Below, in pieces: positions 57,135 to 64,000 of a DNA stretch of 64,000 nt (its first letter is position 1; each line of letters starts with the position of its first letter). A program made the translations under genes and the position numbers. The notes under the pieces were generated by a model, which saw only the letters and a program-made list of their open reading frames with translations, had not been told where the DNA came from and did not search any database. Source of the DNA: Amycolatopsis sp. NBC_01488 (GTDB taxonomy: Bacteria; Actinomycetota; Actinomycetes; Mycobacteriales; Pseudonocardiaceae); NCBI RefSeq assembly GCF_036227105.1, contig NZ_CP109434.1, positions 9,024,501-9,088,500 on the forward strand. Reading direction: 5' to 3'.

Positions 57135-58328
57135 TCACCCGGCCAGGTCAGCGAGGCGGCGGACGGCGAGCTCGGCCAGCAGCGCGGCGCCGTCGCCGAG
57201 CACGCTGTCGTCGAAGCGGGCGCGCGGGGAATGGTTGTCCGGCGCGGATTCCGGGTCCGCCGGGCACGCGCCGAGGAACAGGTACGCGCCGGGGACGCGT
57301 TCGAGCACGCGGGAGAAGTCCTCCGAGCCGGTGATCGGATCGGCCATCTCGGTGAACCGCTCGTCCCCGAAGACGTCACGGATCGTGGCGGCGACGAAGT
57401 CGTACGCGGCGGCGTCGTTGACGGTCGCCGGGTACTCCGGCTCGTAGGTGACGTCGACGTCGAGGCCGTGCGCCTGGGCGATGCCCTCGCACACCCGCAC
57501 CGCCCGCTCCCCCACGCGGGCCGCGACCTCCGGCGAGAACGACCGCAGCGTCGCCTCGAACACCGCGTCGTCCGGGATGATGTTGCGGCGGGTCCCGGCG
57601 TGGAACGAGCCGACGGTGATCACCACCGGGTCGAAGACGTCGAAGGTGCGCGTCACCATCGTCTGCAGGGCGGTGACCATCTCGCAGGCGGCCGGGATCG
57701 GGTCGCGGGCGTCGTGCGGCGACGAGCCGTGGCCGCCGTCGCCGCGCACGCGGACTTCGAGGGCGCCCGAGGCCGCCATCAGCGTGCCGGGCCGGGCGAC
57801 GAACTGGCCCTTCGCGTAGCTGGCGGCCGAAACGTGCAGGCCGTACGCGGCGTCGACGTGCCTGCCGGACGCCGTCAGCACGCCTTCGTCGATCATGTGA
57901 CCGGCGCCGTCCCAGCCTTCTTCGCCGGGCTGGAACATGAAGACGACGTCGCCGGGCAGCTCGTCCTTGCGGGCGGCGAGCAGCCGGGCCGCGCCGACGA
58001 GTCCCGCTGTGTGGAGGTCGTGGCCGCAGGCGTGCATGGCGCCGTCGAGGGTGGAGCTGAACTCCTCGCCGCTGGCTTCGGTCACCGGGAGGGCGTCCAT
58101 GTCGCTGCGGAGCAGGACCGTTCCGCCGGGTTTGCCGCCGCGGAGGACTCCGGTGATCGACGAGAGGTTCTTGCCGAGGCTCACCTCGAGGGGAAGGCCG
58201 TCGAGTGCGGCGAGGACCCGCTCCTGGGTGCGCGGCAGGTGCAGGCCGATCTCGGGGATGCGGTGCAGGTCGCGGCGGAGGGCGACCAGGTCGTCGAGCA
58301 GGGCGGCGGCGTCCGAACGCAGGGTCAT
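57135..58328 (-). CDS. M20 family metallo-amidohydrolase (2)
   Basis: A 397-residue zinc hydrolase of the M20D type. RSDMDALPVTEASGEEF near residue 76, MHACGHDLHTAGLVGAA near 98, MFQPGEEGWDGAGHMIDEG near 130 and ITGSEDFSRVL near 340 supply the metal and catalytic groups. VRGDGGHGSSPHDARDP is the lid-domain His region. The usual HRHPE start reads HRIPEIGLHLP. It is distinct from the M20 gene at 20635-21909, sharing only family motifs. First gene of the operon M20-DUF3311-symporter-amidohydrolase, divergent from the Lrp regulator with 68 bases between starts. Confidence 0.88.
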   Translation of the reverse strand: MTLRSDAAALLDDLVALRRDLHRIPEIGLHLPRTQERVLAALDGLPLEVSLGKNLSSITGVLRGGKPGGTVLLRSDMDALPVTEASGEEFSSTLDGAMHACGHDLHTAGLVGAARLLAARKDELPGDVVFMFQPGEEGWDGAGHMIDEGVLTASGRHVDAAYGLHVSAASYAKGQFVARPGTLMAASGALEVRVRGDGGHGSSPHDARDPIPAACEMVTALQTMVTRTFDVFDPVVITVGSFHAGTRRNIIPDDAVFEATLRSFSPEVAARVGERAVRVCEGIAQAHGLDVDVTYEPEYPATVNDAAAYDFVAATIRDVFGDERFTEMADPITGSEDFSRVLERVPGAYLFLGACPADPESAPDNHSPRARFDDSVLGDGAALLAELAVRRLADLAG

Positions 58329-58396
58329 CCGCAGATCATGCAAGTGTCGAGCACAATGGCCGCAGAAATTCCCCGAAACCACCGCTGTGAGTGCCG

Positions 58397-59461
58397 ATGA
58401 GCGAAGAATCCGCCATGTTGACCGAGCAGGACCTCAAACTGGTCGACGCGCTGCAGGCGGCGCCCCGGGCGTCCTGGTCGACGCTCGGCCGCGCGCTCGG
58501 CCTGGGCGCGGTGACCGCCGCCCGGCACTGGGACACGCTGGTCGAGCGCGGGGACGCGTGGCTCACCGCGTACGCCGGCGGCGAGCTGACCGCGCAGCTG
58601 GCCCTGGCCTTCGTCGAGATCGACTGCGTGCCAGGGGCCGCTCTTTCGGTCGCGGCCACGCTGGCTTCGGACGTCCACGTCGTGACCGTCGAGTACGTGG
58701 CCGGGCCGTGCGACCTGCTCGCCCACGTCGTCGCGCCGACGCTGCGGGAGCTGGGCGCGCACGTGCTGGACCGGGTGTCGGCGGTGCCCGGGGTGACGCG
58801 GGTGCGGACGGTGCTGTCGCCGCGGATGTTCACCGAGGGCAGCCGGTGGCGGGTGCGGGCGATCTCGCCGGGACAGCGCGAGGCCCTGTCGGCGAAACCG
58901 GCGAAGAACCGCGCGCCGCTGCGGTTCGGCGATGCCGACCGGGCGCTGATCTTGGCGCTGGGGGTGGACGCCCGAGCGTCGGCGGCGGCGTTGGCGCTCG
59001 AGCTGGGCGTCGGGGCGACGACCGTCCGGCGCCGGCTGGACGTCCTGCTCGGCCGGGGCGCGATCCGCGTCCGCTGCGAGATCGCACGGTCGGTGTCGCC
59101 CGCGCCGGTCACGGTGACGCTGTGGCTGCGGGTGCCGCCGGACAAGCTGGAGACGACCGCGCGATCGCTGGCGATGCTGCCGGAGGTGCGCATGTGCGCG
59201 GGCCTGACCGGGGCGGCGAACCTGATGCTGGTGGTGTGGCTGCCTTCGCAGCACGACACCCTTCCGCTGGAGGCGGTCCTCGCGGCGAAGCTGCCGTGGC
59301 TGGAGATCACCGGCCGCGCGGTGACGCTGCGGAGCGTCAAGCTGATGGGCCGCCTGCTCGACGCGGCCGGGCGCGGGACCGGCCGCGTGCCGCTGGACTT
59401 CTGGGCCGCGGTCCCCGTGCCGGAGCACGGGGACCGCGGCGTGAGCCGGCCCGGGGGATGA
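58397..59461 (+). CDS. Lrp/AsnC family regulator with two HTH-ligand modules
   Basis: A 354-residue regulator about twice the usual Lrp length. Residues 5-150 form one unit: helix-turn-helix around SWSTLGRALGLGAVTAARHW, then an effector-like beta-alpha region. Residues 180-325 form a second unit: ASAAALALELGVGATTVRRR, then VTVTLWLRVPPDKLETTARS. Such tandem-module Lrp proteins could act as internal dimers. It is divergent from the M20-symporter operon and is its likely controller; GTGTCGAGCAC in the 68-base shared region is a weak dyad candidate. The start is ATG 58397 (GTG 58391 possible). The C-terminal 25 residues are Gly/Arg-rich. Confidence 0.83.
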   Translation: MSEESAMLTEQDLKLVDALQAAPRASWSTLGRALGLGAVTAARHWDTLVERGDAWLTAYAGGELTAQLALAFVEIDCVPGAALSVAATLASDVHVVTVEYVAGPCDLLAHVVAPTLRELGAHVLDRVSAVPGVTRVRTVLSPRMFTEGSRWRVRAISPGQREALSAKPAKNRAPLRFGDADRALILALGVDARASAAALALELGVGATTVRRRLDVLLGRGAIRVRCEIARSVSPAPVTVTLWLRVPPDKLETTARSLAMLPEVRMCAGLTGAANLMLVVWLPSQHDTLPLEAVLAAKLPWLEITGRAVTLRSVKLMGRLLDAAGRGTGRVPLDFWAAVPVPEHGDRGVSRPGG

Positions 59462-59465
59462 GGGG

Positions 59466-60102
59466 GGTGAGGTGGAGGGAAGCATCCACCGGACCGGGGT
59501 CTTCGGGGTGGGGGTCTTCGGGGTGGGGCTCTTCGGTGTCGGGCTCTTCGGTTTCGGAGGCGGGGATCCGGCCTGGCGACCGAGGGGCGGGCGCCGGGCC
59601 GGGAAGTCTGGGGGCGGATCGCGCGTGATCGGAGCCGTGACTCGCGTGATCAGAGGCGGAACTCGCGTGACTGGGACCGGAACTCGCGTGCCTTGGCGGT
59701 CGGTTCGCGTACCTGGGGGTCGGTTCGTGTGATCGGAGGCGGATCTCGTGTGTCTGGAGGGGCATCTCGCGTGATTGAGGGGGCATCACTTGTGATTGGG
59801 GGTCGACACGGGGAGGAGTTCCGGCGCGGTGGACTCGGGGGGTGAGGTGGAGGGAAGAACGTCCACCGGCCGGAACTCGCGGGGCGGGACTGCTCCCGCC
59901 TTCTTCCTCCTTCGCTGACCCGGCGGTGCCGGATCGGTGGGGGTGAGGAATCCCGGCCCGGGGGACTTGGGGTGAGGTGGAGGGAAGTGTCCACCCGGGC
60001 CGGGGCTCGGGGCGCGGGACGGGGGTCCCGCGGTTCTTTCGGGTGGTGCGACCGGCCCGGCGGACTGGGGGGGTGAGGTGGAGGGAAGGTCCGCCGGGCC
60101 GG
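59466..60102. repeat. Repeat-rich spacer: hairpin repeats, 15-bp tandem repeat and 21-bp array
   Basis: The 656-base gap between two convergent genes contains three repeat types. (a) Four copies of GGTGAGGTGGAGGGAA followed closely by TCCACCGG-type sequence (59466-59497, 59841-59873, 59971-60003, 60072-60102), in each of which GGTGGA can pair with TCCACC. (b) Four head-to-tail 15-base units, GGTCTTCGGGGTGGG (59498-59557), the last two diverged. (c) Nine degenerate head-to-tail 21-base units (59616-59802) of the GGAACTCGCGTGATCGGAGC and GCATCTCGCGTGATTGAGGG kinds. No gene is supported on either strand. Confidence 0.7.
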
Positions 60103-60117
60103 GGTTGGAGGGGCGGG

Positions 60118-61050
60118 TCAGTACCCGCCGGTGGAGGCCGTCGCGATCGGGGTGGCGGGCCGGCGCGCGGGGTCGACCTTGCAGCCGTTGGGTTCCATGG
60201 CGTACCAGGTGTTCCCCACGCCGTGGCCGGTCGCCTCGCCGGGCGCGCCGTCCTTGGCGTAGGTGTAGACCGGCCAGCCGCCGACGGTCACCTGGCGGGT
60301 GCCGTCGGCCCGGGCGATCTGCCCGACCAGGCCGGTGTCGATGTCTTCGGCGACGGTGATCCGGCCGTCCACGAGCAGCGGCGGCCACGTCTTCGCGCAG
60401 GCACCGTCGCAAGTGGACTTTCCGGAGTCCTTGCCGTCCTTGGTGAACAGGTAGAGCGTGCGGCCGGCCTGGTCCGTCATGACCGGGCCGAGGCCGCCGA
60501 CGTCGGTGGTGCCGAGGGTGGTCGGCTTGGCCGCCTTCTCCCCCGTCGGCGTGATCGCCGACCAGTCCGCGCTGACGTTCTGGCCCAGCGCGACGCCGGA
60601 GCCGGTGTCCTTGGCGTAGCGGTAGAGCGGCCAGCCGCCGACGGTCACCTGCTTGCGGCCGTCGGGCCGGGTGACCAGGCTGACCAGCTGCGCGTCCACC
60701 CCGGCGGCGAGCGCCGGGGAGTCGGAGAGCAGCGGTGGCCACGTCTCGGCGCAGGCGTCCACGCAGGTGGCCTTCGGCGGATTCGCCGCGTCCTTGGCGT
60801 AGCGGTAGAGCGTGTGGCCTTCGGCGTCGGCGAGAACCGCGCCGAGACCATCCACTGTGGACGTGACCAGCTGGGCCTGGCCGGCCCCCGAGGGCGCCTG
60901 AACCGTGCTCGCCGAGAGCTGCTGCTGCGCGCCGAGCGACACCGGCTGGACCGCACCGGCCGTGGCGTACGGGTTGGTCCCGCAGGCCGCGACCAGTACG
61001 AGACCGGCGATGGCCGGCAAGGCGGCGGCACTCGGACGAGCACGGTTCAT
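60118..61050 (-). CDS. Lipoprotein with four COG4315-type secreted repeats
   Basis: A 310-residue lipoprotein (signal AALPAIAGLVLVAAC, Cys 23). The mature part has four copies of a roughly 45-residue repeat belonging to the secreted-repeat/Lipoprotein_15 family. The marks are GHTLYRYAKDAANPPKATCV then CAETWPPLL near residues 78-107, GWPLYRYAKD near 143, GRTLYLFTKDGKDSGKSTCD then CAKTWPPLL near 200, and GWPVYTYAKDGAPGEA near 260. Alternate repeats have paired cysteines. The family is of unknown function, sometimes linked to haem or surface redox. Strong ribosome site (AGGAGGGAG). Same strand as, and 44 bases after, the DUF1996 gene. Confidence 0.85.
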   Translation of the reverse strand: MNRARPSAAALPAIAGLVLVAACGTNPYATAGAVQPVSLGAQQQLSASTVQAPSGAGQAQLVTSTVDGLGAVLADAEGHTLYRYAKDAANPPKATCVDACAETWPPLLSDSPALAAGVDAQLVSLVTRPDGRKQVTVGGWPLYRYAKDTGSGVALGQNVSADWSAITPTGEKAAKPTTLGTTDVGGLGPVMTDQAGRTLYLFTKDGKDSGKSTCDGACAKTWPPLLVDGRITVAEDIDTGLVGQIARADGTRQVTVGGWPVYTYAKDGAPGEATGHGVGNTWYAMEPNGCKVDPARRPATPIATASTGGY

Positions 61051-61094
61051 CGGACGTTCTCCCTCCTGGCGTGGAATGGACCGGACGGAAAGGG

Positions 61095-62798
61095 CTATTC
61101 CGCGCAGGCCTTACCGGAGTTGATGCAGTTGACCACGCGGCCCATGATCCTGTTGCTCATCACGTTCGCGAAGTCGTCGTGGTCGGACCGCGGGTTGTGC
61201 TTTTCCTGGGCGAAGGCGTCCACTTTGTACTGGCCCTTCTGCTGGACGTCCAGCGGGACGTTGTAGACCAGCGTCACCTGCAGCTGCGGCACGTTCTTGA
61301 AGCCCTGCGGGCACTTGCCCTGCTGGTTCGCGAACACGATGTGCGTGCGGTGGTTGGCGCTGTCGGTGTTCTTGCCGTCCCAGCAGTTCGGGAAGGCGTG
61401 GATCCGCTCCACCTTGCTGCCCGCGGGGCAGATCGGGTAGAGATCGGTCAGCCGGTCCTCGAACCCGGTGCAGGTCCAGCTCGGCCGGGCGTTGGCCGGG
61501 CCGTTGGTGCTCTGCTTGGCGTCACCGTAGAGGATCTTCAGGCCGAGCGGCATCGCGACGACGTTCTGGGCGCCGCCGCCGATGAACTTCAGCGTCGCGG
61601 ACTCCGGTTCGATGATCTGGCCGTCGTTGTCGCCGACCGCTTCATTCGCGCCCGAGACCCCGCCGAGTTCGGTCGGCGGCGCGGCGGCGCTGCTGCTCTG
61701 GTTGTTCTGGCCGCCGTTGTTCTGGCCGCCGTTCTGGTTCTGGCCGCCGTTCTGGTTCTGGCCGCCGTTGTTCTTGCCGCCACGACGGCGGTCCTGGTTC
61801 TGCTGGCCGTTCTGCTGGTTCTGGCCGCCCTGCTGCTGGGCGTTCTGGCCGCCGCGGCCCGTCGCGCCACCACCGGTGTTCCGGCGCTTCTGCTGCTGAC
61901 TGTTCGGGTCCTGCGCGTTCTGACCGTTCTGGCCCTGCGCGTTCTGGCCCTGCGCGTTCTGGCCCTGCGCGTTCTGGCCCTGCGCGTTCTGGCCCTGCGC
62001 GTTCTGGCCCTGCGCGTTCTGGCCCTGCGCGTTCTGGCCCTGCGCGTTCTGGCCCTGCGCGTTCTGGCCCTGCGCGTTCTGGCCCTGCGCGTTCTGGCCC
62101 TGCGCGTTCTGGCCCTGCGCGTTCTGGCCCTGCGCGTTCTGGCCCTGCGCGTTCTGGCCCTGCGCGTTCTGGCCCTGCGCGTTCGGGTCCTGCGTGTTCT
62201 GGGCCTGACCCTGGCCGGCGTCCTGGGCGGCCTGCGCGTCCTTGGCGCTCTGGTCCTGCGGGACGTCGCCGATCTTGCCCTGCTGGGCCTGCTGGGCCTT
62301 CGCGTTCTGGCTCGCGTTCGCCGCGTTGTCCGCGCGGTCGATGCGGATGACGGGCCAGAAGTAGGCCGACTGGTCACCGTTCTTGCAGGTGGTGCCGCCG
62401 GCGAGGAGGCTCTTGAGGCTCGAGTCCGCGTCGGTCGTCACGTTGCCGACGTAGTCGTGCAGGTGCTGGGCGCCGTTCTTGATCCTCGGCTGCGCGATGA
62501 AGTTGTCCGGGTTGTGGTGCGCGCCGTCCGCGTTCGTTCCACAGTCGACGGTGAAGGAACCCTGCACGCCCTTCTGCTTCAGGGCCGCGTTGACGTTGTT
62601 GCCGGCGGGAACCTTGTTGATGTCGATGAAGAACGACGGGTCCGCGGGGTCCGCGCTGGCCTCGCCCGTGCGGCCCGCGCTGACCGCGACGGCGAGTGCG
62701 CCGACGGCGATCGCCAGGCCGATCGCACCCATCGCGATCTTGGTTCGGCGGGCAACGCGGTGCTTGCCCGTCACGGGGGACCGAGAATTCCGGGCCAT
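61095..62798 (-). CDS. DUF1996 secreted protein with a long Gln/Asn-rich insert
   Basis: A 567-residue exported protein. One N-terminal helix (TKIAMGAIGLAIAVGALAVA, residues 19-38) is a signal or anchor. A DUF1996 domain is split in two. The first part is about 55-155 (FTVDCGTNADGAHHNPDNFI, HLHDYVGNVTTDADSSL, YFWPVIRIDRA). The second is about 365-567 (FIGGGAQNVVAMPLGLKILY, IHAFPNCWDGKNTDSANHRT, NPRSDHDDFANVMSNR). Between them is some 200 residues of low complexity with seventeen perfect NAQGQ repeats and GGQNQN repeats. DUF1996 occurs in fungi and actinobacteria on extracellular proteins, function unknown. The anti-sigma gene lies 315 bases upstream on the same strand. Confidence 0.85.
   Translation of the reverse strand: MARNSRSPVTGKHRVARRTKIAMGAIGLAIAVGALAVAVSAGRTGEASADPADPSFFIDINKVPAGNNVNAALKQKGVQGSFTVDCGTNADGAHHNPDNFIAQPRIKNGAQHLHDYVGNVTTDADSSLKSLLAGGTTCKNGDQSAYFWPVIRIDRADNAANASQNAKAQQAQQGKIGDVPQDQSAKDAQAAQDAGQGQAQNTQDPNAQGQNAQGQNAQGQNAQGQNAQGQNAQGQNAQGQNAQGQNAQGQNAQGQNAQGQNAQGQNAQGQNAQGQNAQGQNAQGQNAQGQNGQNAQDPNSQQQKRRNTGGGATGRGGQNAQQQGGQNQQNGQQNQDRRRGGKNNGGQNQNGGQNQNGGQNNGGQNNQSSSAAAPPTELGGVSGANEAVGDNDGQIIEPESATLKFIGGGAQNVVAMPLGLKILYGDAKQSTNGPANARPSWTCTGFEDRLTDLYPICPAGSKVERIHAFPNCWDGKNTDSANHRTHIVFANQQGKCPQGFKNVPQLQVTLVYNVPLDVQQKGQYKVDAFAQEKHNPRSDHDDFANVMSNRIMGRVVNCINSGKACAE
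61931..62185 (-). repeat. Seventeen tandem 15-bp units coding NAQGQ
   Basis: The + strand reads GGCCCTGCGCGTTCT repeated head to tail about 17 times, essentially without base change, inside the DUF1996 gene. The unit is five codons, so changes in copy number keep the frame. Near-identity at synonymous sites indicates recent slippage or recombination expansion. Flanking imperfect copies code GQNGQNAQDP and NTQDP. Confidence 0.9.
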
Positions 62799-62890
62799 AG
62801 ACTAGTTCACCTCGTTCGTTATTCCGGGCACGCCGAATAGCGCGGCGGCCCGGGCAAGAACTACCGTTGGTTGAGGTCGAGATCGCACGG

Positions 62891-62916
62891 AACCCTGCGG
62901 GGAAGCTCCGGGTTCC
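62891..62916 (-). promoter_or_regulatory. Putative ECF-type promoter of the DUF1996 gene
   Basis: On the minus strand GGAAC (62916-62912) and GTT (62893-62891) are 18 bases apart, about 95 bases before the ATG at 62798. The same bases also form the inverted repeat GGAACCC/GGGTTCC, so this is ambiguous. The rest of the 62799-63113 gap shows only short GGGGGATRC direct repeats near 62935. Confidence 0.3.
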
Positions 62917-63113
62917 GGCTGTCGGGATGCATCGGGGGATGCATTGGGGGATACGGACGCGAACGCGGCGAGGTTCAAAAGCGACCGGCCCGTTATCTGT
63001 TCGTTATCAAGCGGAACGCAACCGGACGCCATTCACCCAGGTCATGGCCCTGCGCACGGAAAAGAACGTTCTGAACCACGGCCCACCCGGAGCCGTGACC
63101 GAAGGAGGAAGAG

Positions 63114-63899
63114 TCAGCGCTGCACGACGACGAGCACCGTGCCGTCGTCGCCGCGGACCTCGAACCGGGCGATCTGGTCCATCGCCAGGGAGACGGAACC
63201 CTGCAGTCGCAACGGGTCCGGGGAGCCCGGGATGCCGAATCCCTTGGGCGGCACCGACCAGCCGGACACGACGCGGTCGTCCCCGGTCGTGGAGACGGCG
63301 AACAGCTGGCACTTCAACGGCCCGACGATCCCGCGCAGCTCGAGGTCGACGCGGCTGCCCCACTCCACGGGAGACACCCGGACGACGGCACTGACCGCGG
63401 ACCCGCCGCTGCCGCGGCCGTAGGTCTGCCCGCTGCCGGGCTGGCTCGGCGCGCCGGTGGACGGCGCCGGGACGCTGGTCGCCGCGACGCTCGTGACCGC
63501 CTGCTTGCCGCTCGGCGCGGAGAGCGAGGCGGGCGGGACGGCGTCGGCCGGCCGGACCGCGAGGGTCACCAGCGGGCCGGCAATCACCGCGGCAGCGGCC
63601 GCGGCGCCGGCGAGGATGCCGATCCGCTTGCGGCGGCGGCGCTTGACGGCGGCCTCTTCCATCAGGCCGCGCAGCACGCGGGGCCCGGGCGCGAGGGTGC
63701 GCGGGCTGGGCGCCGGCATCGGCGGCTCCGGCCAGCTGCGCTTGACCATGTCGAGGACGTCCGGCAGCTGGTACAGCTCGATCAGGTCGAGCTGGCAGTG
63801 CGGGCAGTTCATCAGGTGGGCTTCGAACTGGGTGCTCTCGGCCTCGCTGAGGACGCCGAGCACGTACGCGGCGACGTCGGTGTGTGCGGACCCGGCCAC
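63114..63899 (-). CDS. Anti-sigma factor, zinc-finger (zf-HC2) type
   Basis: A 261-residue single-pass membrane protein. The N-terminal anti-sigma domain has the H-x3-C-x2-C motif in FEAHLMNCPHCQLDLIELYQ near residues 26-36. KRRRRKRIGILAGAAAAAAV near 90 leads into the membrane helix. The extracytoplasmic part has a Ser/Pro linker and a beta-rich RskA-like domain (VSPVEWGSRVDLELRGIVG, GFGIPGSPDPLRLQGSVSLA). It should hold the co-encoded ECF sigma factor inactive until regulated proteolysis. GTG start 7 bases after the sigma stop. Likely targets include the downstream DUF1996 and secreted-repeat genes (inference). Confidence 0.87.
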   Translation of the reverse strand: MAGSAHTDVAAYVLGVLSEAESTQFEAHLMNCPHCQLDLIELYQLPDVLDMVKRSWPEPPMPAPSPRTLAPGPRVLRGLMEEAAVKRRRRKRIGILAGAAAAAAVIAGPLVTLAVRPADAVPPASLSAPSGKQAVTSVAATSVPAPSTGAPSQPGSGQTYGRGSGGSAVSAVVRVSPVEWGSRVDLELRGIVGPLKCQLFAVSTTGDDRVVSGWSVPPKGFGIPGSPDPLRLQGSVSLAMDQIARFEVRGDDGTVLVVVQR

Positions 63900-63906
63900 C
63901 CTCAGT

Positions 63907-64000
63907 TCACCCCCGCTCGCGCAGAGCCCGGCGCAGCGCGCGGACAGCGTGGTGGATGCGGGACTTGATGGTGCCGGGGGGCACGCCGAGGGTCGCCGCG
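63907..64000 (-). CDS. ECF RNA polymerase sigma factor, C-terminal end (cut by window edge)
   Basis: The last 30 residues and stop are inside the window: AATLGVPPGTIKSRIHHAVR then ALRRALRERG. This is the region 4 helix-turn-helix (LGVPPGTIKSRIHHA) that reads the -35 element. The following gene is its zinc anti-sigma factor, the common sigma/anti-sigma pair. Which ECF group it belongs to cannot be told from this end alone. Confidence 0.85.
   Translation of the reverse strand, partial: AATLGVPPGTIKSRIHHAVRALRRALRERG

Noticed and set aside
59616..59802. Regular 21-base repeats considered as a CRISPR array
   Set aside because: Units abut without unique spacers, are degenerate, and no cas gene is present.
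61071..62840. Long + strand frame with dozens of VLALR repeats, resembling a leucine-rich protein
   Set aside because: It is the mirror of the NAQGQ repeat on the other strand. The minus-strand frame has a signal, a DUF1996 domain and normal codon bias.
1..64000. tRNA, rRNA, insertion sequence and prophage genes were looked for
   Set aside because: No transposase, integrase, phage structural motif, rRNA sequence or tRNA-like cloverleaf was noticed on either strand.

Overview
The window is a continuous stretch of a very GC-rich actinomycete chromosome. The best fit is Amycolatopsis or a close relative in the Pseudonocardiaceae. The reasons are strong third-position G/C, many GTG starts and 4-base GTGA/ATGA overlaps, a SigB-type sigma factor with DUF3039, DUF3099, DUF7455 and YihY genes around it, and a KstR-type cholesterol side-chain gene set. 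No rRNA, tRNA, CRISPR array, insertion sequence or prophage was seen. Genes at both edges are cut by the window.

Layout, left to right. (1) 1-10541: a glutamine-synthetase-family ligase, an EamA exporter, a small zinc-binding DUF7455 protein, a CUT2 sugar ABC transporter with its own ROK regulator and a likely operator, and an SF2 helicase. (2) 10777-25171: a YihY membrane protein, a lone RND efflux pump, small housekeeping genes (DUF3039, DUF3099), a five-gene overlapping set ending in pseudouridine catabolism (psuG plus PfkB kinase), an M20 hydrolase, a methyltransferase, dtd, and sigB behind an ECF-type promoter. (3) 25609-31244: class I fumarase, an RlpA-like secreted protein, a DHA2 MFS exporter, an SRPBCC protein and two paralogous lipoproteins. 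(4) 31281-38046: a tightly overlapped six-gene 2-aminoethylphosphonate-type operon (FAD oxidoreductase, phosphonatase-like HAD, ABC importer), then DoxX and a DasR-like GntR regulator.

(5) 38349-51726: a secreted trypsin, then a cholesterol side-chain region. It holds fadD19-, echA19-, Rv3521/3522/3523-, cyp125- and fadA5-like genes, with six KstR-box matches in the three control regions. Unrelated genes (TetR, YihY, transglutaminase, a decayed dienelactone hydrolase) sit between its two halves. (6) 51723-59461: DUF4236, RidA, an alpha/beta hydrolase, and an amidohydrolase-symporter-DUF3311-M20 operon facing a double-module Lrp regulator. (7) 59462-64000: a repeat-rich spacer, two secreted proteins (one with seventeen identical 15-bp repeats), and an anti-sigma factor with the end of its ECF sigma gene.

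The most unusual content is non-coding. There are 21-bp unit arrays between genes, a two-copy 120-bp element carrying head-to-head DnaA-box-like 9-mers, a strongly over-represented GTCCACTGTGGAC word that lies mostly inside genes, perfect hairpins between convergent genes, and operator-like dyads. These were read by eye. No database search or alignment program was run, and family comparisons rest on remembered sequences.
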